From positions 1-64,000 of the forward strand of contig NW_026615421.1 of assembly GCF_000801105.2 (NCBI RefSeq): a DNA stretch of 64,000 nucleotides. Reading direction: 5' to 3'. The stretch is from Raphanus sativus (lineage: Eukaryota > Streptophyta > Magnoliopsida > Brassicales > Brassicaceae). The translations under genes and the position numbers were made by a program. Each line of letters begins with the position of its first letter. Positions within the stretch are counted from its first letter, which is position 1. This document shows, piece by piece, positions 46,801-59,202 of the stretch. The notes under the pieces were generated by a model. It saw only the letters and a list, made by a program, of their open reading frames with translations, had not been told where the DNA came from and did not search any database.

Positions 46801-47633
46801 AGTATAGAATTACCAGGAAGTTGAATAAATCTAATAGGAGTTATGAGGAAGAAGCTATCCCACTTTCTATTCAGATGTTTTCAGATTAGCCTGTTCGGAC
46901 ATATGTCAATATCTTCATGATTCATATCAAACGAGGATGAACCAAGATGTAAGAAGCGTGATTTAAAATGATTAATCAATGTAGAATGAACAGGAAGTTG
47001 AATAAATCTCATAGGATTTATGAGGAAGAAGCTATCCCACTTTCTATTCAGATGTTTCCAGATTAGCATGTTCAGACATATGACAATATCTTCATGATTC
47101 TTATCAAACCAGGAGGAACCAAGATGTAAAAAGCTTGATTTGGAACAATTAATCAGTATATAATGACCAGGAAGTTGAATAAATCTCATAGGAGTTATGA
47201 AGAAGAAGCTATCCCACTTCTATTCATATGATTCCAGATTAGCCTGTTCGGACATATGGTAATATTTTCATGATTCATATCAAACCAGGATGAACCAAGA
47301 TGTAAGAAGGTTGATTTGAAACCATTAATCAGTGTATAATGACCAGGAAGTTGAATAAATCTCATATGAGTTATGAGGAAGAAGCTATCCCGCTTTTTAT
47401 TCAGATAATTCTAGATTACATTGTTCGGACATATGGTAATATCTTCATGAATCTTATCAAACCAGGAGGAACCGAGATGTAAGAAGCTTGATTTGAAACC
47501 ATTAATCAGTATAGAATGACCAGGAAGTTGAATAAATCTCATAGGAGTTATGAGGAAGAAGCTATCCCACTTTCTATTCAGATGATTCCAGATTAGCCTA
47601 TTCGGACATATGGCAATATCTTCATGATTCTTA
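37852..47633 (-). repeat. 177-bp satellite array II, inverted, with higher-order repeat
   Basis: About 55 monomers in the opposite orientation to arrays I and III. A variant monomer (minus strand start of MLIWNYLNRK) recurs at 38907, 40506, 42273, 43872, 45647 and about 47421, giving steps of 1599, 1767, 1599, 1775 and about 1774 bp, that is 9, 10, 9, 10 and 10 monomers. Full units of 3366-3374 bp are nearly identical: the 153-codon open stretch at 40045-40506 reads the same at 43411-43872. A monomer with 6 extra bases (ttatgagtatgagg) recurs at about 39741, 43107, 44706 and 46481. Open reading frames here are satellite translations, not genes. Confidence 0.93.
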
Positions 47634-48817
47634 ATTTAGCAACCAAACTCATCTAGTCAACAACTTAGCAAATCTCATCTGACATTCCCCTCTACCAACC
47701 TCATTTCTTAACATAAAATAAAAGTGCAGTCTTTACCTTGGGAGTATCGATCAAAGGACACATGGATTCAACTCCAACAAGTATCTGACCATACAGGTAG
47801 TCTTCTCTGATCCCTTTCTCCCCTCATCTCTCTTCTCTGAATCTCTGTTTAGTTTCAATTTCAACAGGTTTCGATGCCACAAAGGTCATCTAATCTATCT
47901 CATTGACATTTGCATTGTAACTCATACATTTTTGACAAAGTGTAGCGAATAATGGGGTCTTTGGTAATTTACCTATCCCTCGTTTCCACAACATGTCATC
48001 TATTTAGAATATTGGGGTCGCAGGAGACACTCCTACCCCTCTGCCTCTCAAGAAATCATTTCAATCTTTTATAACATAAACTTAGATCTTGAGACGTTGA
48101 GGAGAGAGAAGGAAGGGAACCAGAAACACACAGACTTTTTACCTTCCAGACTTGTAAGAGGATTCCGATCCAGTGATTTCCAAGCCCCAAGATAAGCAAA
48201 TAAATCAGTATTAGTGTTGGAGATCAGCTTTGGTTCCTTCAAACAATCTTAGCTAGTGAATATAGATGACATGTTGATCCACTTTAGCATCTTCAGTACT
48301 ATCTACGATCAGCAATCTAGAATGGTGTTAAAGAGTGGTCAGACAATCAAATATAAATCTATATCAATGTTCCTATTTAATACTCATGCGAAAAATAATT
48401 TTGAAAAATAATTTGAATAAAAACCAAAATAAAAACACATATTAGTAAACTCCCCCCCCTAAATTACACTGTCCAGTGTAACACAGCCGGTGGTGAGGTA
48501 AAGAAAATAAATCATAATTAATAAATATAACAAGTTAGAATGAATAAACCTGATCGACAAGGTGTCGGTCGATTCGTAGGGTTATACGTCGATTGTTAGT
48601 AATGGTCGTGTGGTGTCGAGCGATATGCATGGTAAATGTCGGTCGACGGAATCATCATTCTATTTGAATCTAATAAAAACTGCAAAATAAATTCGAAAAT
48701 AAAAGCAAAAATGAAAAATAATAAAATAAACGAAAATAAAAGAAAACCTAATAGTGGGTTGCCTCCCACTCAGCGCTTTGTTATAGTCATTTAGCTTGAC
48801 TGTGGTAGGTGAGTGAC
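47634..48817 (-). other. Fragment D 3' non-coding region
   Basis: Corresponds to the 3' non-coding region of unit B. The hairpin AGTGGG-ttgcct-CCCACT is at 48753-48770. The internal polypurine tract near 48452-48460 has lost its AGAC side (actccccccccta). No coding signal. Confidence 0.65.
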
Positions 48818-50798
48818 TCATGGGGTACAGTGGGGGTTGTTGTTTGCTGGTGGGCAAACATTTCCCTCATCTTTGGACTCAGCAGCAGTGAAGCTTCTTG
48901 TGGTATCATCTGATCTTGTCCATCGAGGATATATATTTGCTAAATCTGCTTTGAGGACTTGCAACCTTTTGTCCAAATTTTCCATGTCTAACTGATGCTG
49001 ATAGAAATCAAATCTTGAATGCTCAGGTAGTTCTTCATGTTGTTCTTCTTCATGCTGGTCTTGAATCTGTTGATCTTGATCTACCAAGGATTCTGTATCG
49101 ATCGATGCTACAACTTGTGCGTCGGTCATTTCGCTGGGAGTTCTGTCGGTCGACTCAGTATCAACTGTTTCGATCGATTTTGAGCGTTGGCCTTGGTACT
49201 CAAGATTTCTCTGCATATTGCGTATCTCATTCTTCAATAGACCAGTAGGTCTGCAAAGGTTGGTCACTCTTTCGTTGAGAGTGTCGTCAATGTCATCACT
49301 TCTTTCGTTGAGTCGTTCCTCCTTAGAATACATAGCCTCGTACAGCTCGTGTTTGATTTCATCAACTTCTGCTGTAGTGCATGCTCTCTTCGCTGGTGGT
49401 GGCTTGATGTCGATCGATATTGGTCTAGGCCTGTCGATCGATGTTGCGTTTCTGTCACGAAGACCAAGATGATCTTGAACTATGCCCATGTCTTGTTGTA
49501 GCTCGATCAGCTGCTGTGATAGTGTGTCCTGGTATCGCAGGATAGGTGAGCTGAATTTTTCATACTTCGTCTCAGATGCTTTCATCCTATCTTCCAGTGC
49601 TGCGAATCTTGTGTCGATCGACGGTGAATACAGTGTGTCGATCGATGGCAAAGTAGCATTCTTAGCTTGATATTTCTTGCGAATTGATGCTAGCTCTTTT
49701 TGTAGAAGATCGATCCTCTTGCTTAACCATTTGACATTGTTGTTGAGAGGGTTGTAGACGTCTCCAATCCGTGTATTGATATAAGCAATCTCCCATTCAT
49801 CTCTCTTAGGTGATGAACATTCTGGTCGGTCCTTGGATGTAGTCTTGCCGATGTCGATCGATGGTGCAGGTACTCTATCGGTCTATATTGGTGGCGTAGC
49901 CTCCTTCTCAAGCATGGTTAATATGTTTCCAAGCTCAGCTCTTATCTCAGCCATATCATTCTGGAAGTCCTTGTAATTGACATCCAAAGGTTAGAAAGTG
50001 TCTTCCACCAATGTATGCATGTTTGCCTCAAGGTGTGCCTGAGCTCTCCATACATCAGTCACCATATCATCTATCTCCTCTTTATTGTAGGGTACTGGTG
50101 GTGGTCTGTATGCATGGTAAGGGCGTGTGTTTACTGGAAGGCGTAAGCAACCTCTGTGAAAAAGTGATGCTCACTCCAGAATTCTCCTTATTTGCTCATT
50201 GGTAACATGGATGATTTCACCATCAACTCCTCTTGTATAGCCAAACTCATCTCTGTAGACATCATATTCATCCTTTGCTTCCCATTTGAATCTCCTGGAT
50301 CCATCAGTATTGAAGGCACGTCGTCCAAACTCCAATCGTCTGTCGGGCGATCTGACTCTTAGTATGTCGATCGATCCGGGATATCCGCCGTCTATCGATG
50401 GTGATGAAATGATGTCGATCGATTGTGAACTTCTGGGTTGACCGAAGGTATGAGGAACTGTATCCTCCCTTGTGGTGACGTGGTGGTTTTCCTGGACGTG
50501 AGCTAGGATGTCTGGATGGCCACGTTGCTGTGTGAACAGGTTTTCTGGTCCATTAGCAACTTGGAGGATGTCTGCTATGTCTTCCCTGGTTATGTGCAGA
50601 ACTCTTCCATCCATTGCTCTTGCATAGCCATATGTGTCCCTGAAAATTCCAAATTCATCAGGTGTTAGTGAAACGTTTCCTGATATCATAAGGTTCATGA
50701 AATCGAGATTGAGCTCTGTTGATGGCGTCGATCGATGGTGATGTGTTGGTGGCGGTCGATGGTGCACGTATAGCTGCATGGTTGGATCGATTATTCAT
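48818..50798 (-). pseudogene. ORF2 relic, fragment D
   Basis: Collinear with the intact ORF2. One inserted base near 50677 (cgtttcctg for cgttcctg) shifts the frame, and nonsense changes lie near 50171 and in the 49890-50000 stretch. Open segments are 50779-50171 and 49651-48818. The C-terminal half keeps S-I-D tripeptides, PPAKRACTT and the PHCTP end. More diverged from B than A or C. Confidence 0.75.
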
Positions 50799-51023
50799 GG
50801 TGTTGCAGTCCTCCATTGAAAAATTGCTGAATGCAGGAAGCTGCTGGGTAAAAGGTGAAGATGTTTGAATTTTCGTGTCTGTAGTTGTAAACCTTTTATA
50901 CCCATGTGTTGCCCTAATCGGTGAAATTCCGATTTTGTCCTTTAAGTCGTCCAGGTTAATATCGATCGATGTGGTACTGGTTATGTCGATCGATGGACGA
51001 TGTCGTTTTGATGGATGTAGTAG

Positions 51024-52616
51024 CTAATCGATCGATGGTGGGCGTTTGATGTCGATCGATTGTGGGAATCGATTTGCAAATCTATCATTCTCCAAGTAAT
51101 TTTCCCAAGCTCTCTTTTCCCAGTAGTCTGCATCATGTTCTTCACTGTGGTCTCCACTGTGGGAAGAGGTGGCTATGTCTACTGCAAAACTCTCATGAAA
51201 TCGGCTATCTGCCCAACTCCTTACTGAGTAATCATCTTCCTTTTGGCTGGGTGGGACGGCGAAATTTGGGTAGCAATGATCTGGTAGATCGAGTTCATCA
51301 TCTGGTGGGTCTCTATCGATCGATGATCGATGTTTGTTGTCGATCTCCTCTGACTTGCGAGTGTCGATCGATGATGTTAAGGTGCTGTCGATCGATCCCG
51401 AGTACTCTGTCTCGTACTCAACTTCACAATGACAAACTGCAATGATACCAGGATCATCATCTTTTACCACTGATTTGGCTGGTGGTTTCCCAAGCTTGAT
51501 AAGGTCGTAGTGGACATCTGGATCTATCAGAGTCAAGCACATCCTGTTGGTGTTATTGTCACATATGGCTCCTACTGTAGCCATAAATGCTCTTCCAAGT
51601 AAGAGGGAAGAGTTGTAATTTAGCTTGATGTCTAGGACATGAAAATCAACAGGGACGATAGCATTACCAATATGTACTTCCAGGTCTCTGATGAAGCCTC
51701 CAGAGTTTTTCTGAGTGTAATCCATGAAAATAAAGATCTCTGGTGAAGGCTCTACTTGCAGGCCCAGATGGTCTGCCATGACCTTTGGTAAGATGCTGAC
51801 TGATGAACCAGTGTCACATAGTGCATGAGGAAATTCAATCCCTTGTACTACACAGGGTATTGCAAACTTCCCAAGATCACTCTTCTTCTGCAAAGTAATC
51901 ATTTTCCATATATCTTCTCTGACATTGTCAAACCTTCTTCTAATGTCATTTTCAGTCTCCCTTGTTTCTCTGAAGAACATCCACAATCTGCTTGTGAAGT
52001 AAACCTCCTCAAAATGTTTTTCTGGTGGGATTCTGATAACTCTCTTAGTGAAACCATCTATCTCTTTTTCATTAGCTTCCCTCTTAAGGTTCTTATGAAT
52101 CTTCTCCTTCCTACTGCTTAACCTTCTTCCTTCAGTTCCCTCTGATGTAGGTGTAGTGTCTGAAGGGTTACCAGTAATCTCTGTAGGGTTAGCTTGTGGT
52201 TTCGGTGTGGGTCTGAGTGCATTGATTCGGTTGCTGTCTATCGATGGTAGTTGCACTCGGTATGTGAGAGGTGCGTGTCGATTGATAGGTGGAGAAAAGG
52301 GTCGATCGATACGTTTCTCGTCTTTGAGTCGATCGATGAGTGGCTCGTCTCGTCGGTCGATATCTTCGTAGGTGTGGGTGGGTGGGTATGGATGAGAAGC
52401 CGTGAATTCAGCATGTGTCAATATCCTAACCGCGTTGCACTCTGCAGTCGTATCCAGAAATGACATCGTTGATGTCGATCGATGTGGACTAGTTGGTGTC
52501 GATCGACACCATTGTGATCCACCGAAACTTAGTGAACTTTCCACTTCAAAGTCTCCTTCATGTAGCTTCTCCTGTTTCACTACTTGCCAGAAATCATCAT
52601 CTATAATGGCATTCAC
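51024..52616 (-). pseudogene. Protease region, fragment D (active-site motif intact)
   Basis: 530-codon open frame, the downstream part of a gag-protease polyprotein that has lost its gag. The active site at residue 268 is D-T-G-S-S-V-S-I-L-P, the form expected for a working retropepsin, followed by LLLGRAFMATVGAICD. Because gag and the promoter LTR are missing, it cannot be expressed as in a normal element. It ends early at a TAG after PPSID (51024), 5' of where unit A continues. Confidence 0.8.
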
Positions 52617-52820
52617 GTGGTGTTTCCTATTTCCTTCCCCTACTTCCTTAGAAGTTCCAATCCTCCTGATAGAGTGTTCAGTCTGGACAATCTGTGTCTC
52701 AAGTTTCTTAACTTGAGTGCAAATGGTGTCTATCCTTATGGTCAGATTGTTGAAGACAGAGTCAATCTTCCCATTGAAGTCTACTGTAAGCTTCTGCTGA
52801 CCTTCTAGAACTCTATCAAT

Positions 52821-55800
52821 CTGGAATCATCTGAATAGAAAGTGGGATAGCTTCTTCCTCATAACTCCTATGAGATTTATTCAACTTCCTGGTCATTCAA
52901 TACTTACTAATGGTTTCAAATCAAGCTTCTTACATCTTGGTTCCTCCTGGTGTGATGAGAATCATGAAGATATTGTCATATGTCCGAACAGGCTAATCTG
53001 GAATCATCTGAATAGAAAGTGGATAGCTTCTTCCTCATAACTCCTATGAGATTTATTCAACTTCCTGGTCATCTATACTGATTAATGGTTTCAGATCAAG
53101 CTTCTTACATCTCGGTTCCTCCTGGTTTGATAAGAATCATGAAGATATTGCCATATGTCCGAACAGGCTAATCTGGAATATCTGAATAGAAAGTGGGATA
53201 GCTTCTTCCGTCAACTCATATGAGATTTATTCAATTTTCTGGTCATTCTACACTTGATTAATGGTTTAAAATCAAGCTTCTTACATCTTGGTTCATCCTG
53301 GTTTAATAAGAATCATAAAGATATTGCCATATGTCCGAACAGGATAATCTGGAATCATCTGAATAGAAAGTGGGATAGCTTCTTCCTCATAATCCCTATG
53401 AGATTTATTCAATTTCCTGGTCATTCTACACTGATTAATGGTTTCAAATCAAGCTTCTTAGATCTTGGTTCATCCTTGTTTGATATGAATCATAAAGATA
53501 TTGCCATATGTCCAAACAGGCTAATCTGGAATCAATCTCAATAGAAAGTGTGATAGCATTTTCCTCATAACTCCTATGAGATTTATTAAATTTCCTGGTC
53601 ATTCTATACTGACTAATGGTTTCAAATCAAGCTTCTTACATCTTGGTTCATCCTGGTTTGATAAGAAATAATGAAGATATTGCCATATGTCCGAACAGGC
53701 TAATCTGGAATCATCTAAATAGAAAGTGGGATAGCTTCTTCCTCATAACTCCTATCAGATTTATTCAACTTCCTGGTCATTCTACACTGATTAATATTTT
53801 CAAATCAAGCTTCTTACATCTTGGTCCATCCTGGTTTGATATGAATCATGAAGATATTGCAATATGTCCGAGCAGCCTAATCTGGAATCATCAGAATAGA
53901 AAGTGTGATAGCTTCTTCCTCATAACTCCTATGAGATTTATTCAACTTCCTGGTCATTGTACACTGATTAATGGTTTCAAATCAAGCTTCTTACATCTTG
54001 GTCCATCCTGGTTTGATATGAATTATGAAGATATTGCCATATGTCCGAACAAGCTAATTTGGAAACATCTGAATAGAAAGTGGGATAGCTTCTTCCTCAT
54101 AACTCCTATGAGATTTATTCAATTTTCTGGTCATTCTATACTGATTAATGGTTTCAAATCAATCTTCTTAGATCTCGGTTCATCCTGGTTTGATATGAAT
54201 CTTGAAGATATTGCCATATGTCCGAACAGGCTAATCTGGAATCATCTGAATAGAAAGTGGGATAGCTTCTTCCTCATATTTCATATGAGATTTATTCAAC
54301 TTCCTGGTCTATCTTTACTGATTAATGGTTTCAAATCAAGCTTCTTACATCTTGGTTCATCCTGGTTTAATATGAATCATAAAGATATTGCCATATGTAC
54401 GAACAGGATAATCTGGAATCATTTGAATAGAAAGTGGGATAGCTTCTTCCTCATAACTCCTATGAGATTTATTCAACCTCCTGGTCATTCAATACTACTA
54501 ATGGTTTCAAATCAAGCTTCTTACATCTTGGTTCCTTCTGGTGTGATGAGAATCATGAAGATATTACCATATGTCCGAACATGCTAATCTGGAATCATCT
54601 GAATAGAAAGTGGGATAGCTTCTTCCTCATAGCTCGTATGAGATTTATTCAACTTCCTGGTCATTCAATACTTACAAATGGTTTCAAGTCAAGCTTCTTA
54701 CATCTTGGTTCCTCCTCGTGTGATGAAGAATCATGAAGATATTGCCATATGTCCGAACAGGCTAATCTGGAATCATCTGAATAGAAGTGGGATAGCTTCT
54801 TCCTCATAACTCTTATGAGATTTATTCAACTTCCTGGTCATAGAACTGATTAATGGTTTCAAATCAAGCTTCTTACATCTTTGTCCATCCTGGTTTTAAT
54901 ATGAATCATTCAGATATTGCCATATGTCATAACAAGCTAATCTTGAATCATCTGAATAGAAAGTGGGATATCTTCTTTCTCATAACTCCTATGAGATTTA
55001 TTCAATTTCCTGGTCATTCTACGCTGATTAATGGTTTCAAATCAAGCTTCTTAGATCTTGGTTCATCCTGGTTTGATATGAATCATGAAGATATTTCCAT
55101 ATGTCTGAACATGCTAATCTGGAATGATTTGAATAGAAAGTGGGATAGCTTCTTCCTAATAACTCCTATGAGATTTATTCAATTCCGGTCATTTTATACT
55201 GATTTAATGGTTCAAATCAAGCTTTTTACATCTTGGTTCCTCTTGGTTTGCTAAGAATAATGAAGATATTGCCATATGTCCAACATGCTAATCTGGAATC
55301 ATCTGAATAGAAAGTGGGATAGCTTCTTCCTCATAACCACTATGAGATTTATTCAATTTCCTGGTCATTCTACACTGATTAATGGTTTCAAATCAAGCTT
55401 CTTAGATCTTGGTTCATCCTGGTTTGATATGAATCATGAAGATATTTCCATATGTCTGAACATCCTAATCTGGAATGATTTGAATAGAAAGTGGGATAGC
55501 TTCTTCCTAATAACTCCTATGAGATTTATTCAATTTCCGGTCATTTTATACTGATTAATGGTTCAAATCAAGCTTTTTACATCTTGGTTCCTCCTGGTTT
55601 GCTAAGAATAATGAAGATATTGCCATATGTCCGAACATGCTAATCTGAAATCATCTGAATAGAAAGTGGGATAGCTTCTTCCTCATAACTCCTATGAGAT
55701 TTATTCAACTTCCTGGTCATTCTATACTGATTAATGGTTTCAAATCAAGCTTCTTACATCTTGGTTCCTCCTTTGATAAGAAACATGAAGATATTGCCAT

Positions 55801-57827
55801 ATGTCCGAATAGGATAATCTGGAAACATCTGAATAGAAAGGTTGATAGCTTCTTCCTCATAACTCCTATGAGATTTATTCAACTTCCTGGTCATTCAATA
55901 CTTACTAATGGTTTCAAATCAAGCTTTTTACATCTTGGTTCCTCCTGGTGTGATGAGAATCATAAAGATATGGCCATATGTCTGAACAGGCTAATCTGGA
56001 AACATCTGAATAGAAAGTGGGATAGCTTCTTTCTCATAACTCCTATGAGATTTATTCAACTTCCTGGTCATTCTACACTGATTAATGGTTTCAAATCAAG
56101 CTTCTTACATCTTGGTCCATCCTGGTTTGATATGAATCATGAAGATATTGCCATATGTCCAAACAAGCTAATCTGGAATCATCTGAATAGAAAATGTGAT
56201 AGCTTCTTCCTCATAACTCCTATGAGATTTATTCAACTTACTGGTCTTTATACACTTATTAATGGTGTCAAATCAAGCTTCTTACATCTTCGTTCATCCT
56301 GGTTTCATATGAATCATGAAGATATTGCCATATGTCCGAACAGGCTAATCTTGAATCATCTGAATAGAAAGTGGGATAGCTTCTTCCTCATAACTCCTAT
56401 GAGATTTATTAACCTTCCTGGTCTATCTATACTGATTAATGGCTTCAAATCAAGCTTCTTACATCTCGGTTACTCCTGGTTTGATAAGAATCAAGAAGAT
56501 ATTGCCATATGTCCGAACAGGCTAATCTGGAATTATCTGAATAGAAAGTGGGATAGCTTCTTTCTCATAACTCATATTAGATTTATTCAACTTCCTGGTC
56601 ATTCTACACTGATTAATGTTTCAAATCAAGCTTCTCACATCTTGGTTCATCCTGGTTTGATATGAATCATGAAGATATTGCCATATGTCCGAACATGCTA
56701 ATTTGGAATTATTTGAATAGAAAGTGGGATAGCTTCTTCCTCATAACTCATATGAGATTTATTCAATTTCCTGGTCATTCTACAATGATTAATGGTTTCA
56801 AATCAAGCTTCTTACATCTTGGTTCATCCTGGTTTGATATGAATCATGAAGATATTACCATATGTCCGAACAGGCTAATCTAGAATCATCTGAATAGAAA
56901 GTGGGATAACTTCTTCTTCGTAACTCCTATGAGATTTATTCAACTTCCTGGTCATTATATACTGATTAATTGTTTCAAATCAGGCTTCTTACATCTTGGT
57001 TCCTCCTGGTTTGAAAAGAATCATTAAGATATTGCCATATGTCCGAACAGGCTAATCTGGAATCATCTGAATAGAAAGTGGGATAGTTTCTTCCTCATAA
57101 TCCCTATGAGATTTATTCAATTTCCTGGTCATTCTACACTGATTAATGGTTTCAAATCAAGCTTCTTAGATCTTGGTTCATCCTTGTTTGATATGAATCA
57201 TGAAGATATTGCCATATGTCCAAACAGGCTAATCTGGAATCATCTCAATAGAAAGTGGGATAGCATTTTCCTCATAACTCCTATGAGATTTATTAAATTT
57301 CCTGGTCATTCTATACTGACTAATGGTTCAAATCAAGCTTCTTACATCTTGGTTCATCCTGGTTTGATAAGAATAATGAAGATATTGCCATATGTCCGAA
57401 CAGGCTAATCTGGAATCATCTGAATAGAAAGTGGGGGTAGCTTCTTCCTCATAACTCCTATGAGATTTTTTCAACTTCGTGGTCTATCTATTCTGATTAA
57501 TGGTTTCAAATCAAGCTTCTTACATCTTCGTTCATCCTGGTTTGATAAGAATCATGAAGATATTGCCATATGTCCGAACAAGCTAATCTGGAATTATCTG
57601 AATAGAAAGTGGGATAGCTTCTTCCTCATAACTCATATGAGATTTATTCAACTTCCTGGTCATTCTAACACTGAGTAATGGTTTCAAATCAAGCTTCTTA
57701 CATCTTGGTTCATCCTGGTTTGATATGAATCATGAAAACATTGCCATATGTCCGAACATGCTAATTTGGAATTATCTGAATAGAAAGTGGGATAGCTTCT
57801 TCCTCATAACTCATATGAGATTTATTC
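52821..57827 (+). repeat. 177-bp satellite array III, forward
   Basis: About 28 monomers in the same orientation as array I, with fewer indels than array I. There is a local two-monomer duplication near 55080-55540. Monomers near 53340-53700 recur near 57050-57420, about 3.71 kb (21 monomers) away. Open stretches of up to 323 codons result from a 177-bp unit that is a multiple of three, and they show no protein-like conservation. Confidence 0.93.
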
Positions 57828-57843
57828 TCTGGTGAAGGCTCAT
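57826..57843. other. Filler at satellite-LTR5 junction
   Basis: The 16 bases tctctggtgaaggctc match the Athila protease gene (for example near 9045-9060) and lie between satellite and the LTR5 edge. Their source is inside the element, so this is templated filler or a remnant of a deleted unit. Confidence 0.65.
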
Positions 57844-59202
57844 TGATAGTGCTCAAATTACCCAGTAGAGCTTACTCTCTCAAATAAGAGGTACAGCTGT
57901 AGTACTTAGGGATCGAATCACGAGGAGCTAGGGAACCAATTAAATAAAATCTACTAATCAATCCTAGGCAAGGTTGGTTTATATGATAGAAATGAAAATA
58001 ACAAATCCTAAAATGAGCAAGGTAGTTGCTCTAAGTAACAATATGAAGGGTTGTTTAAATGGGATAAAGAGTGCTAGACATAGGGTTTCTATTCAGGAAT
58101 GGAGATTATAATCTCTATAAATGCTTTAATAAGTTGCTTGCATGATACTATAGATCTCAGCCGCTTAACATATGTGAATGAATCACTGGTTAAAATATCT
58201 AGATCTCTGGCCACACCTTTCGCATGATGACACAGAAAAAGAGTCGGTCGATATCCTTTTGAGATATCGAGCGATACACCTTTCGCGGCGCCGATCGATT
58301 TACCAGTAGGGTATCGATCGACGGCTTCTAGATCTGCCTAGGCGCGAACCGAATATGACCGCGAGGTCTCAAGGAGGAACTGTCGTTCTTCTCAACAGGA
58401 AACATGCATCGCTCAAATGGATAATTCAAGATAATCTAAGATTCTAGTGTTCTATGTTCTAGTTAGCTACTATAAAACAAGCATAGGGTGCAATCCATTT
58501 GATGAGTATCACAACTTAGCAATTATAGCTTGGGGCTAATCCCACAAACCTATTTAAACCCTAGATCTAACAAGTAGACTACTCAGACATAGCTAAACAA
58601 TTCATAACAATAGATAGATGAAAGAATTGCATAGATAGAATAAAGTAGAAATACAAAAGGAGATGAGAAATCTCTCCAATCTCTCTCAAACAAATAAAAC
58701 TCTAGTCTCTCTCTCACACTCTCTGCTTTGGTTGTGAAAAGCTTCAAGCTTCAAAGGGTTTCAAAACTTGCCGTCAAAAAGACTTTGCAGGAGTATCTAA
58801 GCATTTCCATTAGGTTAAAAACTCGTCAGGGGCAATCTCGTAATTTGGTGAAGTCTTGGTGAAGTAGTCGGCTAAACCATTTCGTCCTCGATATCGATCG
58901 ACAACACTGAATGTGTATCGATCGATTATAATCTTCTAGTACGCGGATCTTCTCAGCAACATCGATCGACAACTCAGGATGAGTATCGATCGATTGTAAT
59001 CGCAATGTTGACTTCCGACTTAGTCTTGAATGGTCAACTCGGGTGTATCATCTCTTGTACTCCAAAATGCTCCAAAAACATCACTTTCTCACGAAATGCT
59101 CCTGAACCTGAAAACATACCAAACAGGCTAGAAAACAGATTAAATATATAATAAAATACTAGTATACCATGGTTAAAAACGGGTAAAATCCATGGTGTAT
59201 CA
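57844..59202 (-). repeat. LTR5 (3' LTR of unit E)
   Basis: About 1.36 kb. Left edge tgatagtgctcaaatt, right edge ccatggtgtatca followed by the polypurine tract. No internal duplication. It carries its own version of the TCGATCGA-rich segment (gatgacacagaaaaagagtc), different from both LTR1 and LTR4 types. Confidence 0.85.

Larger units (their letters stand above)
47634..52820 (-). mobile_element. Athila-type fragment D, no LTRs, embedded in satellite
   Basis: Starts about 165 bp inside the internal region, past the polypurine tract, and ends in the coiled-coil linker upstream of the protease. Gag, primer site and both LTRs are therefore missing. The left join shares tctta with the satellite (47629-47633) and the right join shares aatc (52818-52821). 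Satellite is inverted on the left and forward on the right. It is a truncated internal piece, not an intact insertion. Confidence 0.85.

Noticed and set aside
37852..47633. CRISPR-like regular repeats
   Set aside because: Repeats are contiguous 177-bp monomers with no unique spacers, in a eukaryotic genome context.
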